Notes: generated by a model not told the origin, from the sequence alone. A stretch of 60,203 nt of DNA from an uncultured Clostridia bacterium (GCA_944348085.1 CALVMU010000005.1:1-60203); one strand, 5' to 3'; counted from the first letter of the stretch, positions 9,355-17,974 are shown. Numbers and translations: made by a program.

Positions 9355-10404
9355 TTATTCGTCGTCTTTTCTCAGTTGCAAAACATTTGCAACGCTTTTT
9401 CTCATGTCTTCATTGATGGCTGCATAATGTTTTCTGGTGGTGTTGACATCTTTATGTCCAAGCACATCTGCGACAATATAAATATCTTTAGTTTCGCGAT
9501 AAAGATTTGTGCCAAATGTGCTTCTAAGCTTGTGCGGAGAGATTTTTTTGAGAGGTGAGGCAATTTGAGCAAATTTTTTAACTAAGTTTTCAACGGCTCT
9601 TACAGAAATTCGCTTGTTCTGAAGAGAAATAAACATCGCCTTTTCGTTTTGATCAAGCTCTAAGGTTGCTCTTTTTTCAAGCCATGTTTTAAGAGCGCGC
9701 GCAACTTCATCTGAAAAATATAAAACAGATTTGTTTCCACCTTTGCGTGTTGCAACAAAAGCATTTTCTTTAAAGTCAAAGTTGTCAACATCCAGTCCGA
9801 CAAGTTCTGAAATTCTTATGCCAGTTCCTAAAAATAAAGTGATTATCGCATTGTCTCTTTCAAAGGTGTTTTTGTTATAAGATTTTTGCTTTTCTGTAAA
9901 TTCAACAGGATTTTCGACCGCATTAAGCATTTTTTCAACTTCATTTTGCTCAAGCCTGATAATTTCTTTGTTATGCAACTTTGGTGTTTCGATTTTGCTC
10001 ACAACATTGGAAGAAATTTTGTCATGATTGAAAAGATATTTGAAGAAACTGCGCAAAGAGGCAAGTTTTCTGGCTTTTCCGCGTTCTTTGTTTTGGCTTA
10101 TCTTGTTGTTTTCGCCGTTATAATAGCTTAAGTAAGACAAAAACTGTTCAATATCGCGCGATTTTAGCTTGTTTAAATCATCATAGGTGATAGATTGTTT
10201 GTCTTTTTTAAATACAAACTCGGCAAGATAGTCATAAAAAACATTTAAATCCATTGCATAGTTATATCTTGTTAATGATGAGGTGTTGTTTTCAATTCCA
10301 ATAAAGAAATCTAAGCAATAGTCGGGGAGTACCTCCAAATATTTGCCCATTTTAAGTCTGTTTTTTAAATCTCTTTGTTCATAATATGATAATTTGTTTT
10401 CCAT
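9355..10404 (-). CDS. Tyrosine recombinase (XerC/D or integrase family)
   Basis: Site-specific recombinase; whether it resolves chromosome dimers or moves an element cannot be decided here. An N-terminal core-binding (SAM-like) domain (about residues 20-120) precedes the catalytic domain with Arg in LGTGIRISELVGL, the beta-hairpin Lys in ATRKGGNK, HKLRSTFGT, LGHKDVNTT and the nucleophile Tyr in RKHYAAI. At 349 residues it is longer than XerC/XerD (about 300). I start at ATG 10404, not the upstream TTG-type start, because a promoter ends exactly 6 bp before it; no ribosome-binding site is visible. It is convergent with rny and shares the gap with structured element 2. Confidence 0.85.
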   Translation of the reverse strand: MENKLSYYEQRDLKNRLKMGKYLEVLPDYCLDFFIGIENNTSSLTRYNYAMDLNVFYDYLAEFVFKKDKQSITYDDLNKLKSRDIEQFLSYLSYYNGENNKISQNKERGKARKLASLRSFFKYLFNHDKISSNVVSKIETPKLHNKEIIRLEQNEVEKMLNAVENPVEFTEKQKSYNKNTFERDNAIITLFLGTGIRISELVGLDVDNFDFKENAFVATRKGGNKSVLYFSDEVARALKTWLEKRATLELDQNEKAMFISLQNKRISVRAVENLVKKFAQIASPLKKISPHKLRSTFGTNLYRETKDIYIVADVLGHKDVNTTRKHYAAINEDMRKSVANVLQLRKDDE

Positions 10405-10410
10405 GATTGT

Positions 10411-10438
10411 ATTATAAAACATTTTTTAAAATTTTCAA
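10411..10438 (-). promoter_or_regulatory. Recombinase promoter, predicted leaderless start
   Basis: On the minus strand TTGAAA (10438-10433), 16-bp spacer, TATAAT (10416-10411). The ATG at 10404 begins after 6 bases, the expected transcription start. Confidence 0.65.
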
Positions 10439-10490
10439 AACGATTTGGCTATCTATGCGTAAAATTCTTGCAAAATCAATATAATGAGGC

Positions 10491-10520
10491 TATTATGCGC
10501 ATATTACCTACAATATATTG
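10491..10520 (+). repeat. Copy B of the dispersed ~33-bp motif
   Basis: Intergenic, between the recombinase and serS. It reads TATTATGCGC + ATATTACCTACAATATATTG and is followed by TTTTTGCATAT. The upstream bases also carry TATCTATGCGTAAAA, which recurs in the palindrome at 13545. Confidence 0.6.
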
Positions 10521-10676
10521 ATTTTTGCATATAAAAAGATTGAAAATTGAAGTAAAAATCGAATAGATAGAGTGTGAAAATTTAAAATTTGAAAGGTTGG
10601 CTTGAAAGTTTATAAACAAAAAATTTTTTAAAAACAAAATATTTTGTCGATTATTATATTAATTATTTCTTTTTAT
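10521..10676. other. AT-rich gap before serS
   Basis: Together with the copy B region this makes a gap of about 300 bp between the divergent recombinase and serS. I see only AT-rich sequence and the two promoters, no open reading frame worth reporting. Confidence 0.4.
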
Positions 10677-10705
10677 TTGACTATTTTGAAAAAAAAATGT
10701 AAGAT
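10677..10705 (+). promoter_or_regulatory. serS promoter
   Basis: TTGACT (10677-10682), 17-bp spacer, TAAGAT (10700-10705). GTGAGG at 10715-10720 is the ribosome-binding site. The leader is too short for a T-box. Confidence 0.6.
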
Positions 10706-10725
10706 ATAAAATAAGTGAGGCAAAT

Positions 10726-12015
10726 ATGATTGATATAAATTTAATTAGAACAAATCCAGAACTTGTTAAGGAAAACATTAAGAAAAAATTTCAAGATCAT
10801 AAACTTGAATATGTTGATGAAGTCATTAAACTTGACAATCAAATCAGAGCGCTGAAAAAAGAAGGCGATTCTTTGCGAGCTGAGAGAAATGCAAACAGCT
10901 CAAAAATCGGTCTTTTGATGAGAGAGAAAAAGATTGATGAGGCAAATGCTATCAAAGGTGAAGTCGTAAAAATCAATGAAAGACTTGTTCAAATCGAAAG
11001 TGAAGAAGAGGCTTTATCAGCAGAACTTAAAAAATATATGATGTCTATTCCAAACATTATTGCAGACGATGTTCCAATTGGAAAAGATGACAGCGAAAAT
11101 GTTCAAAGATTGACTGTTGGAGAGGCAAAAAAAGTTGATTTTGAAATTCCTTATCATGCTGATATTTTGGAGAGCTTAAACGGACTTGACCTTGACAGCG
11201 CAAGACGAACAAGCGGAAATGGTTTTTATTATTTGACTGGAGACATCGCAAGACTTCACTCAGCAATTCTTTCTTATGCGCGTGATTTTATGATTGACAA
11301 AGGTTTTACCTATTGCATTCCGCCATTTATGATCAGAAGCGATGTTGTAAACGGCGTTATGAGCTTTGAAGAAATGGAAAACATGATGTATAAAATCGAA
11401 GGCGAAGATTTATACTTGATTGGAACAAGTGAGCATTCAATGATTGGCAGATTTAAAGACACAATTTTAAAAGAAGAAAACTTGCCAATTTTGTTGACAT
11501 CTTATTCTCCATGCTTTAGAAAGGAAGTTGGCGCACACGGAATTGAAGAGCGCGGAATTTATCGCGTTCACCAATTTGAAAAACAAGAAATGATTGTGAT
11601 TTGCAAGCCAGAAGATTCTATGGATTGGTATAATAAAATGTGGCAGATCTCATCTGAGTTTTTCAAGAGCTTAGACATTCCTCATGAAGTTATGGAATGT
11701 TGCAGTGGCGACTTAGCAGATCTTAAAGTTAAATCTTGTGACTTAAATGCTTGGAGTCCAAGACAAAATCGCTATTTTGGCGAACTTGGTTCTTGCTCAA
11801 ATCTTTCAGATGCACAAGCAAGGCGTTTAGGCATTCGATTTAAGACTGCTGACGGTATGAAATTTGCTCATACATTAAATAATACAGTTGTTGCGCCACC
11901 AAGAATGCTTATTGCTTTCCTTGAAAACAACATAAATGCTGATGGAAGCGTAAACATTCCACAAGTGCTTAGAAGCTATATGGGCGGAAAAGAAAAAATC
12001 TGTCCGAAAAAATAA
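10726..12015 (+). CDS. serS: Seryl-tRNA synthetase
   Basis: Class II synthetase charging tRNA-Ser (and tRNA-Sec where present). The 429-residue length is normal. The N-terminal tRNA-binding coiled-coil arm spans about residues 25-100. The catalytic core shows motif 2 (SPCFRKEVGAHGIEERGIYRVHQF), the ELGSCSNLSDAQARRL serine-site region and motif 3 (FAHTLNNTVVAPPRMLIAFLEN). It appears monocistronic and structured element 3 follows it. Confidence 0.97.
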   Translation: MIDINLIRTNPELVKENIKKKFQDHKLEYVDEVIKLDNQIRALKKEGDSLRAERNANSSKIGLLMREKKIDEANAIKGEVVKINERLVQIESEEEALSAELKKYMMSIPNIIADDVPIGKDDSENVQRLTVGEAKKVDFEIPYHADILESLNGLDLDSARRTSGNGFYYLTGDIARLHSAILSYARDFMIDKGFTYCIPPFMIRSDVVNGVMSFEEMENMMYKIEGEDLYLIGTSEHSMIGRFKDTILKEENLPILLTSYSPCFRKEVGAHGIEERGIYRVHQFEKQEMIVICKPEDSMDWYNKMWQISSEFFKSLDIPHEVMECCSGDLADLKVKSCDLNAWSPRQNRYFGELGSCSNLSDAQARRLGIRFKTADGMKFAHTLNNTVVAPPRMLIAFLENNINADGSVNIPQVLRSYMGGKEKICPKK

Positions 12016-12066
12016 CTTTTATGGCTAATTTGCGCAATTTATAAAGCTTAATTATATATTATCGGA

Positions 12067-12107
12067 AGTCGAGCCAAGCACAACTTTAGTTGTATTTGAG
12101 CGAGACT
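12067..12107 (+). ncRNA. Hairpin with tandem G-A mismatches upstream of element 3
   Basis: AGTCGAGC (12067-12074) can pair with GCGAGACT (12100-12107) through tandem G-A mismatches flanked by GC pairs, and ACAACT (12080-12085) pairs with AGTTGT (12088-12093). Tandem G-A pairs are typical of structured RNA rather than of terminators. It may be the 5' domain of the same transcript as element 3. Confidence 0.35.
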
Positions 12108-12120
12108 GATGGTCATACAT

Positions 12121-12202
12121 ACTATGTGATGGCGTGCAAAGCAGGCAAATTCAACAGAATTTATTAAAATTTTATGCTAATAAAATTTTAACATCACATA
12201 GT
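12121..12202. ncRNA. Structured intergenic element 3 (four-helix cloverleaf)
   Basis: The closing stem pairs 12121-12131 with 12192-12202 (11 bp, perfect). Three hairpins follow: 12132-12137 with 12141-12146 (one G-G mismatch, loop AAA); 12147-12152 with 12157-12162 (loop AACA); 12164-12175 with 12180-12191 (12 bp perfect, loop GCTA). This is again one closing stem plus three internal hairpins, as at 2589 and 9093, here AT-rich and compact. It sits downstream of serS and about 110 bp before the next gene. Confidence 0.55.
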
Positions 12203-12312
12203 TTATATTATTTATAATATTATTTATAAATGAATTATATAGATAAAAACCACAAAAAAATGAAAGATGAAGCGAAAAAACACAAAAAATTTTATCTCTA
12301 AAAGGTTGATTT

Positions 12313-13266
12313 ATGGCAAATATAAAGATTGATAAAGCTTTGATTGAAAGCATTGCTAAAAAAAATAATGAGGAATTTTTTGAAAAAGTCAATGAGAAAA
12401 TTTCTGTGATTTTAGTCAGCGCTATAGAAAGACTTGGCAAACAAATTCCTTATATCAGCCTTGAAAATGTCACGCTTCAGCCTTTTAATGAAATTTTGTC
12501 AGGCGCTGTGACAGACAATTCAACATTTCATTATCTTTTAGGCATTGAAAATGGTCAACTTGAGCTTAACACTTTCAAAACAAATATGTTTTGGCGTAAT
12601 TTTAAAAAGCGTTTGAAATATGCATGGGACAACAGACGCAAACATAAACAAAAGAAAAAGAAGAAGAATGATGAAAAAGCGCTTGAGATAGATTTTGATG
12701 CTAGCAAATATAATATTTTTAACTTGACAGACGATTTATTTGAAAATATAAGACAATATCTTTCGCCAACATCAATTATATCGCAGAATGACAATGTTTT
12801 GTATATCGTTGGCAAAGATGACTTTGGTGGAAACAGCAAAATCCGCATCGATATTTGCTTTTGTGACGCTGACAATTTTAAACTATTTACAGGCAGCAAG
12901 AAAGACCTTCCTAAATACAATTTTACTTGCAGGGTAAATTGTTTGAAACAAAAGATACGCGAGGCTGGTCCAAATTTTGTTAAAATGTTAAAAATCTTCA
13001 ATGTTCTTTATTTTTACGCAAATTATGAGCAACCAAATGCGATGTTTTTAGAAAGCGTTTTATACAATATTCCAGATAAGTTATATGAAGAGAACAATAT
13101 TTATAGTGTGTTTTTAAAAATAGTAAATTATCTGACGCTTAAACCAATAAACAATTTCAATTCAATCAATGATTTGGGTTTGAAAATCTATGAAGACAAG
13201 ATGCTTGGTAGCGATCAACAGGTAGGATTTTTGAAAATGCTGAGGATGATTTCAAATCAAAAATAA
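12313..13266 (+). CDS. Uncharacterised protein, possible degenerate nucleotidyltransferase
   Basis: 317 residues, not confidently recognised. The C-terminal helical part (about 240-275) contains MFLESVLYNIPDKLY, similar in pattern to the helix after the palm domain of Pol-beta/OAS-type nucleotidyltransferases (FLIE.LVYNVP). IRIDICFCDAD (about 177-187) could be a remnant of the last catalytic strand. However, no GS...DxD catalytic motif is visible in the N-terminal half, which instead has a very basic Lys run (about 112-120). ATG with AAAGG upstream; a terminator follows. It is a single-gene unit flanked by repeats and structured DNA, so lateral gain is possible. The nucleotidyltransferase link is weak inference. 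Confidence 0.5.
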   Translation: MANIKIDKALIESIAKKNNEEFFEKVNEKISVILVSAIERLGKQIPYISLENVTLQPFNEILSGAVTDNSTFHYLLGIENGQLELNTFKTNMFWRNFKKRLKYAWDNRRKHKQKKKKKNDEKALEIDFDASKYNIFNLTDDLFENIRQYLSPTSIISQNDNVLYIVGKDDFGGNSKIRIDICFCDADNFKLFTGSKKDLPKYNFTCRVNCLKQKIREAGPNFVKMLKIFNVLYFYANYEQPNAMFLESVLYNIPDKLYEENNIYSVFLKIVNYLTLKPINNFNSINDLGLKIYEDKMLGSDQQVGFLKMLRMISNQK

Positions 13267-13296
13267 AAAATTGCAGAGATTTTCTGCAATTTTTTT
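13266..13296 (+). terminator. Terminator after the 12313 gene
   Basis: TTGCAGA (13271-13277) pairs with TCTGCAA (13283-13289), extended by an A tract on the left and seven T on the right, so it may act in both directions. Confidence 0.8.
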
Positions 13297-13840
13297 ATAT
13301 GAGCATTTGTTCAAATTTGAAAATAAAAATGGATTTGAAAAATAAAATTTTGAACAAACAAAACAGATTTGAAAATAAAACCAGACATAAATATATGCAT
13401 AAAGTTGCAAACGAAAACCAAAAGAAAATCAGAATAAAACAAATCAAAATAAAGGCAAATATAATAAAAATGCATTTTATAAGCGATTTTGCATAATTAT
13501 AAAAAAATAACATAATAGTCCAAATTAATGGCTATTATGTGCTTATCTATGCGTAAAAGTTGTGTTTTACGCATAGATTATGCATGTGTTGACATCAAAA
13601 ATTTTTCGCCCCTTTTCCTAAAAATCAAACAAAAATTAGCAAATTTTTCAAAAGTCTGCTCTATTTTGTTATTGCTCAAAAGTGAGTTTCAATTGATTTG
13701 TATTTATTTTATCTATCAATTCCATTTATTCCTTATAAACAAGCTCTTTAAGATATGCGTTTTTATGAATATGCAATCCCCTAGCCCCTATCAAAAAATA
13801 AAATCCCCTCTTTTTGACTGAGTAACTGTTGTAGAGTATG
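13297..13840. other. Long AT-rich gap with repeats and a palindrome
   Basis: No credible gene. The first part has three loose copies of GATTTGAAAATAAAA. A promoter-like pair TTGCAT (13489) and ATAATA with 17-bp spacing precedes a palindrome at 13547-13576. An open frame 13528-13821 exists, but its composition looks random and no ribosome-binding site is present. A short plus-strand RNA starting near 13517 is possible. Confidence 0.4.
13547..13576. repeat. Perfect palindrome TATGCGTAAAA...TTTTACGCATA
   Basis: CTATGCGTAAAA and TTTTACGCATAG form a 12-bp perfect inverted repeat around GTTGTG. The left arm with its flank (TATCTATGCGTAAAA) also occurs near 10450, and GGCTATTATGYGC occurs in front of both. 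It seems related to the dispersed motif family. Confidence 0.5.
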
Positions 13841-14431
13841 TTATTTCAAATCTTTTTGTTTAAGTAAAAAACTATAATCATTCAATTGTTTTTTCAAAAT
13901 TTTGTAGTCTGGACAAAATTTTCTGACCAAATTCCAAAATTTTGGTGAGTGATTCATCTCTTTGCTGTGACAAAGTTCATGAATTATAATATATCTTGTC
14001 AGATTTTCTGGTAAAATGACGCATTTGTAGTTGAGCGAAAGCTCTTTTTTGTTTGAGAAAGTCCCCCACACTCTTTTAGAAGTGATAATTCTATAGCTTT
14101 TAAATTCTATATTTATTGCTTTTGAGATGATTTGTGCAAGTTGAAGCAATACCTTCTCTGCCCTATTTTTATAAGAAAAGTTTGGCTCTTTGTCAAAAGC
14201 TTGCCCAAGAATATAGTTATAGCGTTCAAAATCAAACTGTTTGCTGAAAAGGTTTTTCCTTTCATTTTCGTTTATTTGTTTTTTAATCCAAGAAGTTTTG
14301 TCTTTGATAAAACGCTCAATGTCCTCTGTTTTCATTTTAAGCGGTGCGCGGACTTCAATTTTGCCTGCCTCGTTCACTCTCAACGAAATGCTTTTTCTTT
14401 TGCTTCTGATTATTGTCACGCTCAGTTTCAT
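13841..14431 (-). CDS. YgjP-like metallopeptidase (DUF45)
   Basis: Predicted zinc-dependent hydrolase of the YgjP/WLM type; its substrate is unknown. The 196-residue protein has the N-terminal beta-rich part beginning MKLSVTIIRSKRKSISLRV and, near residue 150, the zinc motif IIHELCHSKEMNHSPKFW (HExxH variant HELCH with a third His). The start ATG has AAAGGA 7 bases upstream and a promoter at 14478-14451. It is divergent from the PadR-like gene and shares with it a 190-bp region holding copy D of the dispersed motif. Confidence 0.85.
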   Translation of the reverse strand: MKLSVTIIRSKRKSISLRVNEAGKIEVRAPLKMKTEDIERFIKDKTSWIKKQINENERKNLFSKQFDFERYNYILGQAFDKEPNFSYKNRAEKVLLQLAQIISKAINIEFKSYRIITSKRVWGTFSNKKELSLNYKCVILPENLTRYIIIHELCHSKEMNHSPKFWNLVRKFCPDYKILKKQLNDYSFLLKQKDLK

Positions 14432-14450
14432 ACATCAATCCTTTGACTTT

Positions 14451-14478
14451 ATTATAGCAGATTTTTTATCTTTTTCAA
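14451..14478 (-). promoter_or_regulatory. Promoter of the YgjP-like gene
   Basis: TTGAAA (14478-14473), 16-bp spacer, TATAAT (14456-14451) on the minus strand, about 20 bases before the start codon. Confidence 0.6.
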
Positions 14479-14502
14479 AGAAATTTTTGCATACTAGTAT
14501 GC

Positions 14503-14530
14503 CATATGCGCATAATACCACAAAATATTG
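14503..14530 (+). repeat. Copy D of the dispersed ~33-bp motif with flanking palindromes
   Basis: CATATGCGCATAATACC continues into ACAAAATATTG. Just upstream is the palindrome CATACTAGTATG (14490-14501). A second partial unit, GCATAATAGCACAAATTTAT, lies at 14553-14572 beside the -35 box of the next gene. The cluster lies between two divergent promoters. Confidence 0.6.
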
Positions 14531-14571
14531 TATATAGTCTAAATATTTTTTTGCATAATAGCACAAATTTA

Positions 14572-14600
14572 TTGACTTAAAATGAAAAAATTTATATAAT
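14572..14600 (+). promoter_or_regulatory. Promoter of the PadR-like membrane regulator
   Basis: TTGACT (14572-14577), 17-bp spacer, TATAAT (14595-14600). AAGAGGTG precedes the ATG at 14621. The partial motif unit at 14553-14574 overlaps the -35 box, so a protein bound there could control this gene. Confidence 0.65.
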
Positions 14601-14620
14601 CATTCTATAAGAGGTGCTTT

Positions 14621-16498
14621 ATGGAAATTTTTGCAAAAGGTCAACTTTCTTACATGATTTTAAATTGCCTTTTAGAGCGTGATTTTTATGGCTTAGATTT
14701 TATAAGCGAAATCAACAAAAAAAGCAATGGTCGCATTATGCTTAAGAAGCCAAGTGTTTATTCCAACCTTACCAGAATGGAAAAACAAAAATATGTTTCT
14801 TCTTATACTCAGTCAAGTGAGTTGGGGCCAAATAGGCGCTACTATTCGATTACAGAAAAAGGCAAAGCTTATTATCAAGAGCTGAAAGCGCATTTTGAAG
14901 CAAACAACATTGATGTGTTCAGAGATTTTCAAGCTGATGGTTACAGCGTTGAAACTCCTTCTTTCAATTTTGATGAGCAAAATTTTGTTTCTGCTCAACA
15001 GTCTTCTTCAAATGAAGAAGCTAAAAACAATGCTTACATAGAAAACGAGGAAAGCGAAAACGAAGATGAAAGCGATTTCTTTGATTTTTCATCGCTTGAC
15101 TCCCCTCAACCTCAAGTTCAAGAAGTTTCTGAAAATCAATCAGTGCAATCTTCAGCAACGGTTTCTGAAAACTATAACGAATCTTATAATGAAACTTATC
15201 AAAACAAAATCACAAATGAAACTATTTATCAAACAAATGAGAGTTTTGTTGAAAAACAAGTTGAAAAACAAGAAGAAAAGTCTATAGCGTCAGAAGAAAT
15301 TTCGAGTGAACCAACAGAAATGTCAAAACCTGAGCCTCAAACCGTTGAAACAATTGAAGCTGAAGAACCAGTTAAAGTCAAAGATGACGGTGCTTTCTTG
15401 AGTCGAGAGCAAGTGAACAGCTATAATCAACATCTTTACGATATTTCAAAAGACATAAGAAAATATAAAAAGCAACGCAGTTTTGCTGAAGACCAGATTG
15501 CAATGACAGTTACAACTCCCCTGCAAGAATCTGAAGAGAGAACTCGCTCGAACCTTGAGGCTTTCAAAAATTCGCTTATGGAAAATCGAAACAAGTTTGC
15601 TGAGAACAGCGAGTTTGAAAGATTTAATGAAAGACAAAACCGCATGTATGGCTCAAGTGATGTGGTAAAACCAGAAGTTGATAATGCGCAAACTCAGCAA
15701 AACAATCTTTCATCAGTGCAAAATTCTTATGTGGCGAAAGGAAGCACTTTCTTTCAAGATAAGCCAGTTGAAAAAGTTGTTACCGATGATGGGCGTTTTA
15801 TCACAAGCAGAATAACTGAAGAAGTTCGTCCTAAAAAAATTCAGCCACCAAGGCTTAAAGTTGTGCAACAAGAGCGTGAGGAAACTCTTCCACCGCCAAA
15901 ACGCGATGTGAAGATTGACCCTTCTCATAAAGAAATTATTTCTCAGCTTTATTCAAAAACAAAAACTGGTCAAGATGAAGAGCTTCGCTCAGACATGCTT
16001 TATGATTACCAAGATCTTTCTGATTTTTATAAAGAGCAAAACATTGAGTTTAATGAATACAAGAAAAATAGCCTTGATGTAAAACACAATACAAACAAGC
16101 TTGCATTCTATCAAAGTTTGATTGTCTTTTTCCTGTTGGCAATTGCTTCAGCTGCAACTTTCCTTATTTTGCATTTCACAAGCAGTTTAAATCCAACGCT
16201 TAATTTTCTTTACATATTGTTGCCTGCCCTTCAACTCATAATGGTTGCCGTAAGATTTTATAACTATAAATATCATACTAGTTGGATTCCAAAACAAATG
16301 GTTTCATTCTGGGCAATACTTGGCTACACTCTTTTAATTATTGGTGCTGTGATTGGTTTGAACTTTATTTTTGGGCTTAACACAACAAACTTTGCTTTAT
16401 ATTCGACAACTTTAATTTTGCCAATTATTTTGATCATCATTGCACTTCCGATTTCCTACTTAATTCAAAAATCGCTTATTGTAAGACATTGGAAATAA
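14621..16498 (+). CDS. PadR-type winged helix fused to a membrane domain
   Basis: 625 residues in three parts. Residues 1-105 form a PadR-like winged helix (ILNCLLERDFYGLDFISEI, KKPSVYSNLTRMEKQKYV, RRYYSITEKGKAYYQEL). Residues about 106-510 are a low-complexity linker rich in Glu, Ser, Gln and Asn with few hydrophobic residues. Residues about 512-625 contain four or five transmembrane helices. PadR proteins are normally soluble regulators of 100-200 residues, so this would be a membrane-tethered transcription factor. It is monocistronic with its own promoter and terminator. The ligand and targets cannot be inferred. Confidence 0.8.
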   Translation: MEIFAKGQLSYMILNCLLERDFYGLDFISEINKKSNGRIMLKKPSVYSNLTRMEKQKYVSSYTQSSELGPNRRYYSITEKGKAYYQELKAHFEANNIDVFRDFQADGYSVETPSFNFDEQNFVSAQQSSSNEEAKNNAYIENEESENEDESDFFDFSSLDSPQPQVQEVSENQSVQSSATVSENYNESYNETYQNKITNETIYQTNESFVEKQVEKQEEKSIASEEISSEPTEMSKPEPQTVETIEAEEPVKVKDDGAFLSREQVNSYNQHLYDISKDIRKYKKQRSFAEDQIAMTVTTPLQESEERTRSNLEAFKNSLMENRNKFAENSEFERFNERQNRMYGSSDVVKPEVDNAQTQQNNLSSVQNSYVAKGSTFFQDKPVEKVVTDDGRFITSRITEEVRPKKIQPPRLKVVQQEREETLPPPKRDVKIDPSHKEIISQLYSKTKTGQDEELRSDMLYDYQDLSDFYKEQNIEFNEYKKNSLDVKHNTNKLAFYQSLIVFFLLAIASAATFLILHFTSSLNPTLNFLYILLPALQLIMVAVRFYNYKYHTSWIPKQMVSFWAILGYTLLIIGAVIGLNFIFGLNTTNFALYSTTLILPIILIIIALPISYLIQKSLIVRHWK

Positions 16499-16503
16499 AA
16501 AGA

Positions 16504-16535
16504 GGCAAGCCTGTCAAATCGGCTTGCTTTTTTTG
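16504..16535 (+). terminator. Terminator after the PadR-like gene
   Basis: GCAAGCC (16505-16511) and GGCTTGC (16521-16527) form a 7-bp stem, followed by seven T. The 200 bp from here to the spoIVB stop are AT-rich with nothing else that I can identify. Confidence 0.85.
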
Positions 16536-16735
16536 TTTAAAATTTTTGCTTGAGTTTTCAATTGTTAATATTGTTTATTTTGTCTTATTTTTTTCTTGAG
16601 TTTTTGTTTTTAATTTTTGTGCTTCTTAGCAAACTGGCGCAATTTTAATACAACGGCATTTGATATTTTTATCAATTTTTCTTTAAGAAAAAAGTCGAAT
16701 TTCTTTAATTTCATTTTTTGTTTTTCTTGTAACAA

Positions 16736-17974
16736 CTATGCTGTTTGCTCTTCAATTTCTTTCAGCATCCAATCGGCATAAACACCGTAACCTTTGGTTG
16801 GATCTTTGAGAAAAACATGTGTCACTGCTCCGATAATTTTGCCATTTTGCAAAATTGGCGAACCGCTCATGCCCTGCACTATTCCGCCAGTTAGCTCTAA
16901 GAGACGTTTGTCAGTAACCCGAAAAACCATGCTTTTGTCATCTTCTGTTGCCTGATAGCTGGCTTTGATAATTTCAATTTCATACTCTTCGCGAATGCCA
17001 CTGACGCTTGAAATGATGCTGGCTTTGCCAGGTCTAACGCTTAACCTTCCGCCAAGATGAGCGGTTAAATTTGTGTCGATAACATCAGAGCTGTCATCAT
17101 ATTTTCCTACAATGCCAAATTTTGTGTTTTTTGTTATTGTTCCATTTTTTTGCGATTGCGTGAATAGACATTTTAGTTGCCCTGGTTTGTTGACTTGCCC
17201 CTTTTCAATTCCAAGAAGTGAACAATCATAAACACTGCCCTCGCTTAGCGGTATGGTGTTTTCGCCACTTGCATCAGTTACTGGATGGCCTAGGGCTGCA
17301 AAGTTTTGGTCTGATTTGACAAATGTCAGTGTGCCGATTCCTGACAAGTCATCTTTAACCCAAACTCCAAGACGACTGGTATTGTCTTTGCTTTTTATGT
17401 AATTTACTGTCAGCGTTTTAGTTTTGTTGTTCCGCAAAATTTCAATTGTAAGCGGATTTTCGTCGAGACTGTTGTTTAAAAATTCTTCTAAGTCAGCAAC
17501 AGAGGTCAAATCTTTGCCATTAATTTTCAAAATGATGTCTCCGTTTTTTAAAATTTTATTTGACGCAACCTTTCCACTTTCTGGATCAACGATTGTGTTG
17601 CTCACAACGATCGCTCCTTTCGTTGAAACATTGAGACCGATTGGAACGCCACCTATGTAAACATCTTCTTCAGGCAAGATGTCAACTTTCACCTTTTTGA
17701 TAGGAATAAATCCAAACAGTTTAAAAACAACCGTTCCGCTCTTCTCACTTTTTTCGCCTGTCTCCAACTTATCGTTTTCAAACTCAGCAGAATAAAATTT
17801 TCCTAAGCTTTTATCTTTGTTCAAACTTTCAATCTCTTCAATGTTTGTGTAAAAATTGTCAGGAAGCTTGTTTAAAGGCGAAAGCTGAAAACTGCTAAAG
17901 AGCGATGAAATCAAAAAGACAATCAAAAATATGTATGATACAAATATCGTTTTATTTTTCTTTTTCGGTGGCAT
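16736..17974 (-). CDS. spoIVB: SpoIVB serine peptidase (S55)
   Basis: Forespore-secreted peptidase that triggers pro-sigma-K processing during sporulation. The 412-residue protein has an N-terminal membrane anchor (about residues 9-30), a PDZ domain (about 108-195, with GDIILKINGKDLTS) and the S55 domain containing ALGHPVTDASGE (His) and GIVQGMSGSPILQNGKIIGAVTHV (nucleophile Ser in GMSGSP). AGGAGA precedes the ATG. In Bacillus spoIVB follows recN; here it is about 14 kb away on the other strand. Forespore (sigma-G/F) control is expected but I could not identify a clear promoter. Confidence 0.94.
   Translation of the reverse strand: MPPKKKNKTIFVSYIFLIVFLISSLFSSFQLSPLNKLPDNFYTNIEEIESLNKDKSLGKFYSAEFENDKLETGEKSEKSGTVVFKLFGFIPIKKVKVDILPEEDVYIGGVPIGLNVSTKGAIVVSNTIVDPESGKVASNKILKNGDIILKINGKDLTSVADLEEFLNNSLDENPLTIEILRNNKTKTLTVNYIKSKDNTSRLGVWVKDDLSGIGTLTFVKSDQNFAALGHPVTDASGENTIPLSEGSVYDCSLLGIEKGQVNKPGQLKCLFTQSQKNGTITKNTKFGIVGKYDDSSDVIDTNLTAHLGGRLSVRPGKASIISSVSGIREEYEIEIIKASYQATEDDKSMVFRVTDKRLLELTGGIVQGMSGSPILQNGKIIGAVTHVFLKDPTKGYGVYADWMLKEIEEQTA

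Noticed and set aside
9093-10404. Integron (recombinase plus attC-like folded sites)
   Set aside because: No cassette array, sites are not conserved in core GTT motifs, and the recombinase lacks any visible integron-specific insertion; only adjacency supports it.
9093-12202. tRNA or tRNA-like genes from the cloverleaf shapes
   Set aside because: Stem and loop sizes do not fit tRNA and the T-loop and D-loop consensus bases are absent.
13528-13821. 97-residue open frame in the large gap
   Set aside because: No ribosome-binding site, composition typical of AT-rich noise, and it runs through the palindrome.
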